Counted from the first letter of the stretch, positions 16,807 through 26,778 are shown. The stretch is DNA of 51,399 nucleotides from JAAYGD01 sp964609995 (GCA_964609995.1 CAZSTI010000004.1:1-51399); one strand, 5' to 3'. Notes: generated from the letters alone by a model not told the origin. Numbers and translations: made by a program.

Positions 16807-17763
16807 ATGTGGAAAATAGGAAATGTAGAAATTGATAATAAAGTTGTTTTAGCACCCATGGCGGGTGTATGTAACAGTGCATTTAGAAGAATAATTAAAG
16901 AAATGGGATGTGGTTTAATTTATGCAGAAATGGTTAATAACAAAGCCTTAGTATTTGATAATAAAAAAACTAATGACATGCTTTATATGACAGAATTTGA
17001 AAGACCAATTGTTCAACAAATATTTGGAAGCGACAAAGATTCATTTGTAGATGCAGCTAAGATAGTCTACGAAAAAATGAAACCCGATATTATTGATATA
17101 AATATGGGGTGTCCAGTTCCAAAGGTTGCGATTAAAGCACAAGCAGGAGCGGCTTTATTAAAGGATATTGATAAAATATATGATATTGTGTCATCTGTTG
17201 TAAAAAGTGTTCCAATTCCAATAACTGTCAAAATTAGAAGCGGTTGGGATGGTAAAAATATTAATGCAGTTGAAGTTGCAAAAATTTGTGAAAAAGCGGG
17301 TGCTAGCGCAATATGCATTCATCCTAGAACAAGAAGTCAAGGATATGAAGGAGTTTCAGATTGGGACATTATTAGACAGATAAAGGAAAGTGTTTCAATA
17401 CCTGTAATAGGTAATGGAGATATAAAAACTTATGAAGATGCATATAGGATGTTAGAAGAAACTAAATGTGATGCAATAATGATAGGTAGAGGAGTTCTTG
17501 GAAATCCCTGGCTGATTAAAGAGATAATAAATAATGGAAAAGAAATAATTACTGCTAATGATAAATTGAAAATGTGTTTAAAACATTTTGAATATTTGTT
17601 GGAAATAAAAAGCGAGAAATTATCTTTGCTTGAAATAAGAACTCATGCTATCTGGTATTTAAAGGGAATTCCAAATGGAAATAAAATTAAAAACGAAGTT
17701 TTTGAAGTAAAAACCAAGAAAGAATTTTATGACTTGATTCAATATTATTTACTTAATTTATGA
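16807..17763 (+). CDS. dus: tRNA-dihydrouridine synthase (DusB-like)
   Basis: An FMN enzyme that reduces specific uridines in tRNA with NADPH. The TIM-barrel start has LAPMAGVCNSAFRR, the catalytic cysteine is C102 in INMGCPVPK, VKIRSGWD and IHPRTRSQGY supply flavin and substrate contacts, and the phosphate grip is IGNGDI with MIGRGVLGNPW. The 318-residue length matches DusB of Firmicutes, and as in many of them it lies immediately upstream of lysS. RBS GAGG is just after the small terminator. Confidence 0.93.
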   Translation: MWKIGNVEIDNKVVLAPMAGVCNSAFRRIIKEMGCGLIYAEMVNNKALVFDNKKTNDMLYMTEFERPIVQQIFGSDKDSFVDAAKIVYEKMKPDIIDINMGCPVPKVAIKAQAGAALLKDIDKIYDIVSSVVKSVPIPITVKIRSGWDGKNINAVEVAKICEKAGASAICIHPRTRSQGYEGVSDWDIIRQIKESVSIPVIGNGDIKTYEDAYRMLEETKCDAIMIGRGVLGNPWLIKEIINNGKEIITANDKLKMCLKHFEYLLEIKSEKLSLLEIRTHAIWYLKGIPNGNKIKNEVFEVKTKKEFYDLIQYYLLNL

Positions 17764-17794
17764 ATTAGTATAAAATATATATAAGGGAGTCGTT

Positions 17795-19285
17795 ATGGAA
17801 GAATTGACAGAACAAGAAATAGTAAGAAGAGAAAAGATGAATAAATTGGTTCAAAAAGGAATTGAACCTTTTGGTTGTGCTTATGAGGTGACGAATAATT
17901 CTAAAGAAATTAAAGAAACCTATGAAAAATTAAGTAATGAAGAGTTAGAAGAAAAAAATATAAGAGTATCGGTTGCTGGAAGAATAATGACAAAAAGAAT
18001 TAAAGGAAAAGCCGGCTTCATGCATATTCAAGATAAACATGGTCAAATACAGATTTATTTAAAAATTGATAATGTCGGTGAAGAAAGCTATGAATTGTTT
18101 GATGATGCGGATATTGGAGACATTGTTGGTATTAAAGGCAGTGTGTTTAGAACTCATATGGGAGAACTTAGTATAAAAGCTTATGAATACACTCATTTAG
18201 TTAAAGCGTTGAAACCGTTGCCCGAAAAATTCCATGGATTAATTGATATAGAGGAAAGGTTTAGAAAAAAATATTTAGATCTTATTATGAATGAGGAAGC
18301 TAGAAATATTGCATTCACAAGACCCAAGATAATAAGAAGTATTCAGAATTATTTAGATTCTAAAGGTTATGTAGAAGTTGAAACTCCAATACTAGCAAAC
18401 GTATCTAGCGGAGCATCTGCAAAACCATTTGTAACTCATCACAATACGCTTGATCAAGATATGTATTTAAGAATTGCAACAGAAATCCCATTAAAGAAAC
18501 TTATTGTTGGAGGGATGGATGCAGTATATGAAATAGGAAGATTGTTTAGAAATGAAGGAATGGATAGAAACCATAATCCTGAGTTTACTTCTGTTGAAAT
18601 ATATAAAGCTTATAGTGATTTAAATGGTATGATGGATTTGTGTGAAAACTTAATTAGAAGTGTTCTTATGGATATAAACGGTTCATGCGAATTGGAATGG
18701 AAAGGCCATGTGTTAGATTTTTCAAAACCATTTAATAGAATTAGTATGGTTGATATAATAAAAGAACATACTGGTATAGATTTTTTGAAAATAACTGATT
18801 TAACAGAAGCCATTAAAATTGCCAAAGAACATGATATAATTATTGAGAAGCATTTTAAAATTGGACATATTATTAATGAATTTTTCGAAAAATATTGTGA
18901 AGATAAATTGATAGAACCAACGTTCTTATATGGACATCCAATAGAAATAACAACTCTTGCAAAAAAATCGAAAGATCCAAGATTTACAGAAAGATTTGAA
19001 TTATTTATATGTGGATCCGAATATGGAAATGCATATAGTGAATTAAATGATCCAATAGATCAAAGAGAAAGATTGGAAGTACAGATTAAGGAAAAAGAGC
19101 TTGGAAATGAAGAAGCAGAGGGAATTGATTATGATTTCATTAATGCTTTAGAACATGGTATGCCACCAACAGGTGGAATTGGAATTGGTATTGACAGATT
19201 AGTAATGTTAGTTACAAAGTCTGAAAATATAAGGGAGATAATTTTGTTCCCACATATGAAAAACAAGAAAATAGGAGGAGAGTAA
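17795..19285 (+). CDS. lysS: Lysyl-tRNA synthetase, class II
   Basis: Charges tRNA-Lys. The N-terminal OB fold (VSVAGRIMTKRIKGKAGFMHI, about residues 56-150) binds the anticodon. Class II motif 1 lies around RSIQNYLDSKGYVEVETP, motif 2 around YEIGRLFRNEGMDRNHNPEF, and motif 3 is GIGIGIDRLVML near the C-terminus. The 496 residues are the usual length. It follows dus by 31 nt with GGGAG as RBS, and the YfcC-like carrier gene starts 1 nt after its stop. Confidence 0.97.
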   Translation: MEELTEQEIVRREKMNKLVQKGIEPFGCAYEVTNNSKEIKETYEKLSNEELEEKNIRVSVAGRIMTKRIKGKAGFMHIQDKHGQIQIYLKIDNVGEESYELFDDADIGDIVGIKGSVFRTHMGELSIKAYEYTHLVKALKPLPEKFHGLIDIEERFRKKYLDLIMNEEARNIAFTRPKIIRSIQNYLDSKGYVEVETPILANVSSGASAKPFVTHHNTLDQDMYLRIATEIPLKKLIVGGMDAVYEIGRLFRNEGMDRNHNPEFTSVEIYKAYSDLNGMMDLCENLIRSVLMDINGSCELEWKGHVLDFSKPFNRISMVDIIKEHTGIDFLKITDLTEAIKIAKEHDIIIEKHFKIGHIINEFFEKYCEDKLIEPTFLYGHPIEITTLAKKSKDPRFTERFELFICGSEYGNAYSELNDPIDQRERLEVQIKEKELGNEEAEGIDYDFINALEHGMPPTGGIGIGIDRLVMLVTKSENIREIILFPHMKNKKIGGE

Positions 19286-19286
19286 T

Positions 19287-20654
19287 ATGAAAAACAAAAA
19301 ATTATTAAAATCATTAATGATAATACTTATAACAGTTATAGTACTAACTTGGTTGATACCAGGTACTATAACAAATCAAGATACAGGAGCGTTAGAATTA
19401 AGTTTATTAAAACCTCAAGGTTTATTAAGTGTCTTTGGATCATTTGATATAGCAGCTCAGTTTTTTTTCCAAAATGCTTTGATAATTTTATTTGTAGGTT
19501 TATTTTATGGAGTTTTAAATAAAACTGGAGCATATAAAGAATTAATTGAAAACATTGCATCAAAATTGAAGAAAAAGAAAATTATGTTTTTAGTGGTTTC
19601 AATATTATTTTTTATAATATTTACTGCATTAACTAATTTATATATTTTAATGTTCTTATTTGTACCGTTCTTTATGAGTGTACTAAAAGAAATGGGATAT
19701 AGTAAAAATGTATTATTATTATCTACAGTAGGTTCTGTACTTATTGGATTTAGTTCACAAATAATGAATAGCATGTTTGAAAAGACCGTTGCTGTTGAAG
19801 GCAATCCATATTTATTGATAAAAGTAGGAGTATTATTAGTATATACTGCTTTAACGATATTATATGCTATTAAATTTTCTAATGAAAAAGAAAAAGATAA
19901 AGAAGATTTTTTTGAACTAACAAAAAGATCTGGAAAGATTATTAATTCAAAATCAAAAAAATTAAGCATAGTATTAATTATATTTTTCGTTTTCTTCTTA
20001 TTAGGATTTGTTCCATGGAATTTACCTTTCTTTGCAACTATGAATAATTGGATAATGAATTTAAAAATCGGAGAATTTGCTATCTTTGGTAATATATTCG
20101 GTAATTTCAACCAATTTGGAGCTTGGTGGACAGGTGAATTATATACAATGATTATAATGACTTCAGTGTTAATTGCTTTCTTATATAAATTATCATTTGA
20201 TGAATTTATTGATGGTATAGTTGATGGTTTAAAGAAATTTATGGTACCGGCATTCCTTGTAGGATTGATGAGTTTAATAACAATATTTGCTGTTAATTCT
20301 GGTTTTGTTGGAACCATATTAAAATTTATAGTTTCTTCTGGAAACGCTGCATTAGTGGCATTGGGAAATATGATTTCTAATCCAATAGTTGCTGATCCAT
20401 TTTATATTTCGAATTATTCCATGACAATGGTGTTATCTGCAATAAATAGTCCTAATTCTCAACAAATTGCATATATTACACAATTAATGTATGGAGTAGT
20501 AATGTTATTAATTCCAACTAGTTCAATATTGATAGCAGGATTAGCATTCACTGAAAAAGACTATAAGAGTTGGTTTAATTATATTTGGAAATTAGCTGTA
20601 GTATTAATTGGATTCTCATTTATTGCAATTATACTTACAACTTTAATTAAATAA
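19287..20654 (+). CDS. YfcC/DcuC-like membrane carrier (ion transporter superfamily)
   Basis: A 455-residue protein with about 11-12 membrane helices. The N-terminal TWLIPG in the first helix, a long cytosolic loop (KFSNEKEKDKEDFFELTKRSGKI) in the middle and the FMVPAFLVGLMSLI and PTSSILIAGLAF segments of the second half match YfcC/arginine-ornithine-antiporter-type carriers, which take up or exchange amino acids, peptides or dicarboxylates. The substrate cannot be inferred. It starts 1 nt after lysS with GGAGGAG inside the lysS end, so it is translated from the lysS transcript and stops at the 20660 terminator. Confidence 0.78.
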   Translation: MKNKKLLKSLMIILITVIVLTWLIPGTITNQDTGALELSLLKPQGLLSVFGSFDIAAQFFFQNALIILFVGLFYGVLNKTGAYKELIENIASKLKKKKIMFLVVSILFFIIFTALTNLYILMFLFVPFFMSVLKEMGYSKNVLLLSTVGSVLIGFSSQIMNSMFEKTVAVEGNPYLLIKVGVLLVYTALTILYAIKFSNEKEKDKEDFFELTKRSGKIINSKSKKLSIVLIIFFVFFLLGFVPWNLPFFATMNNWIMNLKIGEFAIFGNIFGNFNQFGAWWTGELYTMIIMTSVLIAFLYKLSFDEFIDGIVDGLKKFMVPAFLVGLMSLITIFAVNSGFVGTILKFIVSSGNAALVALGNMISNPIVADPFYISNYSMTMVLSAINSPNSQQIAYITQLMYGVVMLLIPTSSILIAGLAFTEKDYKSWFNYIWKLAVVLIGFSFIAIILTTLIK

Positions 20655-20659
20655 AACCT

Positions 20660-20716
20660 AAAGAATTGATTATTTTGTATGATATAAAGTCTGCATTGTA
20701 TTTTCAATTCTTTTTT
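20660..20716 (+). terminator. Long-loop terminator after the carrier gene
   Basis: AAAGAATTGA (20660-20669) pairs with TCAATTCTTT (20704-20713), then T to 20716; the loop is 34 nt, unusually long. The -10-like GATAAAAT that follows probably starts cysS. Confidence 0.6.
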
Positions 20717-20746
20717 ATTTGTGATAAAATATATTGAGAGGTTATT

Positions 20747-22132
20747 ATGAAATTATATAATACGTTAACAAAACAAATTGAGGATTTTGTGCCAAATGAA
20801 AAAGGTATAGTAAAGATGTATACTTGTGGTCCAACAGTGTATCATTATGCGCATATAGGTAATTTAAGAACGTATATTTTTGAGGATATATTAGAAAAAT
20901 CTTTGTCATATCTTGGATATAAAGTGGATAGAGTAATGAATATTACTGATGTCGGTCATCTTCAAAGTGATGGAGATGTTGGCGAAGATAAGATGATAAT
21001 AGGAGCAAAAAGAGAAGGGAAAACAGTATACGAGATTGCGGATTATTACACAAATTCTTTTTTTGAGGATGCAAAGAAGTTAAACATAAAAAAACCGGAT
21101 ATAATAAAAAAGGCATCAGATCAAATCGATAATTATATTAGTATTATAATTGAATTAATTCAAAAAGATTATGCATATATTTCAAATGGAAATGTATATT
21201 TTGATATTAGTAAAGCAAAAGATTATTATAAATTATCCGGAAAAAAAGAAGAGGAATTGGTTGTAGGTGCTAGAGATGATGTTACAATGGACGAATCAAA
21301 GAGAAATCCTTTTGATTTTGTTTTATGGTTTACTAAATCAAAATTTGAAAATCAAGCAATGATATGGGATTCTCCATGGGGCAAGGGCTATCCAGGGTGG
21401 CATATTGAGTGCTCTACTATTGCAAATACCACTTTAGGAGAATATTTAGATATTCATTGTGGTGGAGTTGATAATATTTTCCCACATCATACTAATGAAA
21501 TTGCTCAAAGTGAGGCATACTTAGGACATAAATGGTGTAATTACTGGGTACATGGAGAACATTTAAATGATATTAGTGGAAAAATGGCAAAGTCAAAGGG
21601 AGAATTTCTAACTGTTAGTTTATTAGTAAATAAAGGATATAATCCCCTAGCATATAGATTTATGTGTTTACAATCTCATTATAGAAAGCAATTATTATTT
21701 ACTTATGAATCTCTTGATATAGCTTCCCAATCATATAATAAACTTAAGTCTAGAATAAATAATTTAAATAAAGATATTACAAAAATTAATTTAGAAGTCG
21801 TAGAAATTTACAAAAACAATTTTAAAGAAGCTCTCGAAGATAACTTAAATACTTCAAACGCTTTAACTGTGTTATTTGATGTATTAAAAAATAATAATTT
21901 AGATGATTACAACAAATTAATAGTAATAGAAGATTTTGATAAAGTGTTGTCCTTAGATTTATTAAAAGATGATAATGTTATTCCAAAAGAAATTAATGAT
22001 TTAGTAAATGAAAGAAATATTGCAAAAAGTAATAAGGATTTCAATAAGTCAGATGAAATAAGAGATAAATTATTAAATATGGGATATACAATAAAAGATA
22101 CAAGAGATGGAACAATCATAGAAAGGAGATAA
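20747..22132 (+). CDS. cysS: Cysteinyl-tRNA synthetase
   Basis: Class I synthetase charging tRNA-Cys. The zinc ligand C27 (YTCGPTVY) and the HIGH-type signature HIGN (36-39) open the Rossmann fold. WHIECSTIAN and GGVDNIFPHHTNEIAQSEA carry the other zinc ligands and cysteine pocket, and the KMSKS loop is K279-M-A-K-S. The 461-residue length is standard for Firmicutes. RBS GAGAGG; the next gene starts after 1 nt. Confidence 0.97.
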   Translation: MKLYNTLTKQIEDFVPNEKGIVKMYTCGPTVYHYAHIGNLRTYIFEDILEKSLSYLGYKVDRVMNITDVGHLQSDGDVGEDKMIIGAKREGKTVYEIADYYTNSFFEDAKKLNIKKPDIIKKASDQIDNYISIIIELIQKDYAYISNGNVYFDISKAKDYYKLSGKKEEELVVGARDDVTMDESKRNPFDFVLWFTKSKFENQAMIWDSPWGKGYPGWHIECSTIANTTLGEYLDIHCGGVDNIFPHHTNEIAQSEAYLGHKWCNYWVHGEHLNDISGKMAKSKGEFLTVSLLVNKGYNPLAYRFMCLQSHYRKQLLFTYESLDIASQSYNKLKSRINNLNKDITKINLEVVEIYKNNFKEALEDNLNTSNALTVLFDVLKNNNLDDYNKLIVIEDFDKVLSLDLLKDDNVIPKEINDLVNERNIAKSNKDFNKSDEIRDKLLNMGYTIKDTRDGTIIERR

Positions 22133-22133
22133 T

Positions 22134-22793
22134 ATGGACTTGATATATGTACTAATTCCGTTAGCTTTAGTTTTTATATCACAAAATTATATTAAATCAA
22201 CCTATTCTTTATATGATTCTATTAAAAGTAGAAAAAATATGAACGGATATAATACAGCAAAAACTATAATAGAAAAAAATAAATTAAATATAAAAATAGA
22301 AAAAACAAATGGGTACTTAACAGATCATTTTGATCCTAAAGATAAAATTATAAGGTTATCTAATAATGTACACGATAAATCTTCTATTGCATCTATTGCA
22401 ATAGCTGCTCATGAATGTGGGCATGTAATCCAACATAAAGAAGGTTATTTTCTATTAAGATTAAGATCATTATTAGTGCCAATAGTATCACTTACATCTA
22501 CAATCGGTTATATACTTATTACTATAGGAGTTCTGGCTTCTATAACTAATCAAATATTAATTGGAATTATTGTAATGGGAGCATCATTGTTATTTCAATT
22601 AGTAACTTTACCAGTTGAATTTGATGCATCAAAAAAAGCAAAAAAAATATTATTAAAAGAAAATATAATTACTGTTGAGGAGCTCCCTGGAGTAAATAAA
22701 ATGCTTAAATCGGCCGCTTTTACTTATGTAGCTTCGTTTTTAACTTCATTAACATATTTATTGAGATATATAAGTATGTATAGACGAAAATAG
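22134..22793 (+). CDS. YugP-type membrane zinc metallopeptidase
   Basis: A 219-residue membrane protein of the neutral zinc metallopeptidase family PF04298. The gluzincin/HExxH signature is HECGH at residues 93-97 (AAHECGHVIQH). A helix precedes it at the N-terminus, two follow (about 107-150), and one lies at the C-terminal end. The downstream LPVEFDASKKAKKIL segment, with E and D, is conserved in the family and supplies a third zinc ligand. The physiological substrate is unknown. It begins 1 nt after cysS with AAAGGAG in the end of that gene. Confidence 0.85.
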   Translation: MDLIYVLIPLALVFISQNYIKSTYSLYDSIKSRKNMNGYNTAKTIIEKNKLNIKIEKTNGYLTDHFDPKDKIIRLSNNVHDKSSIASIAIAAHECGHVIQHKEGYFLLRLRSLLVPIVSLTSTIGYILITIGVLASITNQILIGIIVMGASLLFQLVTLPVEFDASKKAKKILLKENIITVEELPGVNKMLKSAAFTYVASFLTSLTYLLRYISMYRRK

Positions 22794-22864
22794 TGTAAAT
22801 AATTGTTGATATTAATCTTTATTAATTAATATTTGTTATAATAATAAAGAATAAAGGGGAATTT

Positions 22865-24502
22865 ATGAAAAAGGTAACAGTTAACAATAATATTTATGAA
22901 TATGAAGAAGGCATCTCTCTTTTTGAATTAAGTAAAAAATTCATTGATAATTTTGATTATGAAATAATTGCTGGGCAAGTAGATGGTGAATTGCGCGATT
23001 TAAATTATGTATTGGAAAATGATTCCAATATTAAATTTTATGATCTTTCTTCTCATATTGGAAACAAAGTGTATGAAAGAGGTTTATTGTTTTTATTAAT
23101 TAAAGCTATAAAAGATTTATATAAATTAAATATAAGGGCTTGTCACTCTATCGATAAAGGAGTTTATTGTGAAATATTAGATGGTTCAATTTCGGAAAAA
23201 GAAATTCCTAAAATAAAAGATCAAATTAATAAATATGTAAATTCAAATATACCTTTTATTAAAGGAACATATAGCAAAGAAGATTCTATTAATTATTTTA
23301 AAAAGACTGGAAGATTAGATAAAATAGAATCATTAAAATATGTTGTAAAAGATAATTTAGTGCTTTATAAATTTATAGATATGTTGGATTATTTTTATGG
23401 AGTGATGCCGATAAATTCATCATATATCAAGTTTTTTGATATTCATTATTTAGATGATAGAAGTTTTGTTTTGTTATTACCTAATATATATATAAATGGT
23501 GAAATAAAACCTTATTCTCATTATGAAGGAGTATTTAATTCATTTAGATCTTTTTCTAATTGGGCAGAAGAACAAGGAATAGTAAATGTTCATGATTTAA
23601 ATAAAGAAATATCATTTGGTAGAATTCAAGATTTAATTTATATGAATGAAACTAACCAAAACATGAGATTATATAGAATTGCTGAGCAGATTAAATCAAG
23701 GGAAGATATAAAAATAGTATTAATCGCGGGTCCGTCCTCTTCGGGTAAAACAACAACTTCAAAAAAACTCGCAATATATTTAAAAAGTATGGGATTAAAA
23801 CCACAACCTTTATCAATCGATGATTATTTTAAAGAAAGAGAAAATAGTCCCAAAGATAAAGATGGTAAATATGATTTTGAATGCGTTGAAGCTATAGATA
23901 TAGATTTATTTAATGAACATTTAAAAAGAATTTTAAATAATGAGGAAGTTCTAATACCAACATTTAATTTCCTTGAAGGAAAAAAAGAATATAAAAATAT
24001 TATTAAATTAGATAAAAATGGTATACTTATTATAGAGGGATTGCATGCATTAAATGATATACTCACTTCATCAATTAACAATAGTCAAAAGTTCAAGATT
24101 TATATATCTCCATTAAGCACTTTGGGAATCGACAATTCTAACAGAGTATCAACTACGGATTTAAGGTTATTACGAAGAATGGTAAGAGATAATATGAATA
24201 GAGGCTATAATGCCTCAAAGACATTGGAAAGTTGGCCAAGCGTTAGAAAGGGTGAAGAAAAATATGTGTTTCCTTTTCAATATAATAACGATGTGGTATT
24301 TAATACATCATTATTATATGAATTTGGAGTACTTAAAACATATGCAGAACCTTTATTATTCTCAGTTGATAGAGAAGATAAGAATTATAATGAAGCAATA
24401 AGATTAATTAATTTGATAATGATGGTACTCCCAATCTCTGGAGTGGAAATACCTGATGATTCAATATTAAGAGAATTTATTGGAAACAGTTATTTTAGAT
24501 AG
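22865..24502 (+). CDS. TGS-domain and uridine-kinase-like nucleoside kinase
   Basis: A 545-residue multidomain protein common in Firmicutes. An N-terminal TGS/ubiquitin-like domain (about 1-60) and a ThrRS second-additional-like region (about 70-215) with HSIDKGVYCEI are followed by a uridine kinase/phosphoribulokinase domain. Its P-loop is GPSSSGKTT (289-297), then SIDDYFKERENSPKDKDGKYDFE for substrate binding and IIEGLHALND as Walker B. It probably phosphorylates a nucleoside, but the true substrate of this fused family is not settled. RBS AAAGGGG. The ~70-nt upstream gap holds TATAAT and an AT palindrome. gap follows 11 nt later. Confidence 0.85.
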   Translation: MKKVTVNNNIYEYEEGISLFELSKKFIDNFDYEIIAGQVDGELRDLNYVLENDSNIKFYDLSSHIGNKVYERGLLFLLIKAIKDLYKLNIRACHSIDKGVYCEILDGSISEKEIPKIKDQINKYVNSNIPFIKGTYSKEDSINYFKKTGRLDKIESLKYVVKDNLVLYKFIDMLDYFYGVMPINSSYIKFFDIHYLDDRSFVLLLPNIYINGEIKPYSHYEGVFNSFRSFSNWAEEQGIVNVHDLNKEISFGRIQDLIYMNETNQNMRLYRIAEQIKSREDIKIVLIAGPSSSGKTTTSKKLAIYLKSMGLKPQPLSIDDYFKERENSPKDKDGKYDFECVEAIDIDLFNEHLKRILNNEEVLIPTFNFLEGKKEYKNIIKLDKNGILIIEGLHALNDILTSSINNSQKFKIYISPLSTLGIDNSNRVSTTDLRLLRRMVRDNMNRGYNASKTLESWPSVRKGEEKYVFPFQYNNDVVFNTSLLYEFGVLKTYAEPLLFSVDREDKNYNEAIRLINLIMMVLPISGVEIPDDSILREFIGNSYFR

Positions 24503-24513
24503 GAGGAATTATT

Positions 24514-25524
24514 ATGGCTGTAAAAATTGCAATTAATGGATTTGGAAGGATTGGAAGGTTGGCATTTAGACAAATGTTTGAAGATAGTGACTTTGAAATA
24601 GTTGCTATAAATGATTTAACTGCTGCATCAACTTTGGCTCATTTACTTAAATATGATACGGTTCAAGGAAGATATAAAGAAAACTCAATAACTGCTACTG
24701 ATTCTTCAATAATAGTGGATGGAAAAGAAGTTAAAGTATATTCAGAAAAAGAACCAACAAAATTACCTTGGGGAGATTTAGGAGTAGATATAGTATTCGA
24801 ATGTACCGGAATATTTACTTCAACTGAACAATGTAATTATCATATTCAAGCTGGTGCTAAAAGAGTAATATTATCAGCACCGGGAAAAGATGAAGATATG
24901 AAAACTGTTGTATACAATGTTAATCATAATATCCTTGATGGAACAGAAAAAGTAGTATCTGCAGCAAGTTGCACAACAAATTGTTTGGCACCTATGGCAA
25001 AAGTATTAAATGATACTTTTGGAATTCAATATGGAATGATGACTACTATTCATGCTTATACTAATGATCAAAATACTTTAGATGCACCTCATAAGAAGAA
25101 TTTAAGAAGAGCAAGAGCTGCTGCAGAAAATATTATTCCAAACTCAACTGGTGCTGCTAAAGCAATAGGATTAGTAATTCCAGAATTAAATGGTTTGTTG
25201 GATGGTGGAGCTCAAAGAGTTCCGGTTCCTTCTGGATCACTAACCGAGTTAACTTGTATTCTTTCTAGAGAAGTAACAAAAGAAGAAATTAATCAAGTTA
25301 TGAAAGCTTCATCAAGCGAAACATTTGGATATACTGAAGATGAGATAGTATCATCTGATGTGATTGGTACTACAGTTGGATCATTATTTGATGCAACTCA
25401 AACAAAGGTATTAAAAACACCAAAAGGCCAAATGGTAAAAGTAGTATCATGGTATGATAATGAAATGGGTTATACTTGTCAAATGATTAGACTTGCTAAA
25501 TATATGAATAAATTTAATAACTAA
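24514..25524 (+). CDS. gap: Glyceraldehyde-3-phosphate dehydrogenase
   Basis: Oxidises glyceraldehyde-3-phosphate to 1,3-bisphosphoglycerate with NAD. The Rossmann start is INGFGRIGRLAFR, and the catalytic cysteine is C153 in SAASCTTNCLAP. TTIHAYTNDQ carries the active histidine and WYDNEMGYTCQM the C-terminal contact. The 336-residue length is typical. The presence of AINDLTAASTLAHLLKYDTVQG suggests the NAD-linked glycolytic type. It has AGGAGG as RBS and its own terminator at 25523, so gap can be made independently of pgk-tpiA. Confidence 0.97.
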   Translation: MAVKIAINGFGRIGRLAFRQMFEDSDFEIVAINDLTAASTLAHLLKYDTVQGRYKENSITATDSSIIVDGKEVKVYSEKEPTKLPWGDLGVDIVFECTGIFTSTEQCNYHIQAGAKRVILSAPGKDEDMKTVVYNVNHNILDGTEKVVSAASCTTNCLAPMAKVLNDTFGIQYGMMTTIHAYTNDQNTLDAPHKKNLRRARAAAENIIPNSTGAAKAIGLVIPELNGLLDGGAQRVPVPSGSLTELTCILSREVTKEEINQVMKASSSETFGYTEDEIVSSDVIGTTVGSLFDATQTKVLKTPKGQMVKVVSWYDNEMGYTCQMIRLAKYMNKFNN

Positions 25525-25547
25525 GTAGATTATATATCTACTTTTTT
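25523..25547 (+). terminator. Terminator after gap
   Basis: AAGTAGAT (25523-25530), loop TATAT, ATCTACTT (25536-25543), with the T run to 25547. Confidence 0.85.
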
Positions 25548-25548
25548 A

Positions 25549-25577
25549 TTAACATACTTGGGTTTATTTGTTATAAT
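25549..25577 (+). promoter_or_regulatory. Promoter of pgk-tpiA
   Basis: TTAACA (25549-25554), a 17-nt spacer and TATAAT (25572-25577), directly after the gap terminator and 15 nt before the pgk ATG. Confidence 0.6.
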
Positions 25578-25592
25578 ATATAAGGAGGTTAT

Positions 25593-26777
25593 ATGAAAAA
25601 AACTATAGTTGATTTTTCTTTAAATGGAAAAAAAGTAATAATCAGATGTGATTTAAATGTTCCTATGGAAAACGGAATAATTACCGATGAAACTAGAATA
25701 GTAGAAAGTTTGGAGACAATAAAGTTTGCTTCTTCTGCAGGAGCAAGAATAATAATAATGTCTCATTTAGGAAGAGTAAAGACTGAAGAAGATAAAAAAA
25801 CAAATTCTTTGTTTCCTGTTGCTAAAAGACTAGGAGAATTATTAAATAAAGAAATAAAATTTGTTCCTAGTACTAGAGGAATGGAATTAGAAATCGCAAT
25901 AAATGCATTAGAGAATGGTAATATTTTAATGATGGAAAACACTAGATTCGAAGATCTAGATGGAGAAAAAGAAAGCAAATGTGATGAAGATTTAAGTAAG
26001 TATTGGGCTTCTTTAGGAGAAATATTTATTAATGATGCTTTTGGAACAGCTCATAGGAAACACGCTTCAAACGTTGGGATAGCAAGTATATTGCCGAACG
26101 GAATAGGGTTTTTAATTAAAAAAGAATTAGATACTTTGGGGTCAGCAATTAATAATCCAAAAAGACCTCTTGTAATAATTTTAGGAGGTAAAAAAGTTGC
26201 AGATAAACTTGCTGTTATAGAGCACGCAGTTAAAATAGCGGATTATGTACTAATAGGCGGAGGAATGTCTTATACTTTTTTTAAAGCTTTAGGTTATAAT
26301 GTTGGAGCATCTATAGTAGATGATGCTAGTTTGGATTTTTGTAAAAAAATATATGAAGAGAACAAAGAAAAAATTGTTTTACCAATTGATATAGTTGTTG
26401 GAACATCATTTACAAATGAAACTAATTCTAGATTAGTGGATATAAAAAATATTGGAAACAATGATATGGGATTAGACATTGGAGTAGGAACTATAAATAG
26501 TTTTAAAAAGATTTTAACAGATGCTAAAACTGTAATATGGAATGGTCCTGTTGGAGTGTTTGAATTAGAAAAATTTTCAACGGGAACTAGAAAAGTATGT
26601 GAGATTCTTGCGAGTATAAGAGCAAATGTAATAATTGGTGGTGGGGATTCTGCTGCAGCAGTTTCTAAATTTGGATTTAAGGATAAGTATTCTCATATTT
26701 CAACTGGAGGAGGAGCGTCTCTTGAAATGCTTGAAGGAAAAGAACTTCCAGGAATAGCAATTATATCGGAGAAATAG
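25593..26777 (+). CDS. pgk: Phosphoglycerate kinase
   Basis: Makes ATP from 1,3-bisphosphoglycerate and ADP. Signature VIIRCDLNVPMENG with the substrate arginine and DETRI opens the N-domain. MSHLGRVK, ENTRFEDLDGEKE and FGTAHRKHAS complete the 3PG site. The C-domain nucleotide loop GGKKVADKLAVI and the hinge/closing motif GGGDSAAAVSKFG are intact, as is STGGGASLEMLEGK. The 394-residue length is standard. It is co-transcribed with tpiA, which starts 1 nt after the stop. Confidence 0.97.
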   Translation: MKKTIVDFSLNGKKVIIRCDLNVPMENGIITDETRIVESLETIKFASSAGARIIIMSHLGRVKTEEDKKTNSLFPVAKRLGELLNKEIKFVPSTRGMELEIAINALENGNILMMENTRFEDLDGEKESKCDEDLSKYWASLGEIFINDAFGTAHRKHASNVGIASILPNGIGFLIKKELDTLGSAINNPKRPLVIILGGKKVADKLAVIEHAVKIADYVLIGGGMSYTFFKALGYNVGASIVDDASLDFCKKIYEENKEKIVLPIDIVVGTSFTNETNSRLVDIKNIGNNDMGLDIGVGTINSFKKILTDAKTVIWNGPVGVFELEKFSTGTRKVCEILASIRANVIIGGGDSAAAVSKFGFKDKYSHISTGGGASLEMLEGKELPGIAIISEK

Positions 26778-26778
26778 T

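Noticed and set aside
19505..20317. 270-codon open frame on the - strand
   Set aside because: It is antisense to the carrier gene at 19287-20654, reads as low-complexity polar residues and has no RBS; a shadow frame.
22800..22850. AT-rich inverted repeat (ATATTAAT...ATTAATAT) before the kinase-like gene
   Set aside because: Low-complexity sequence; could be chance in such AT-rich DNA, and no T tract supports a terminator.
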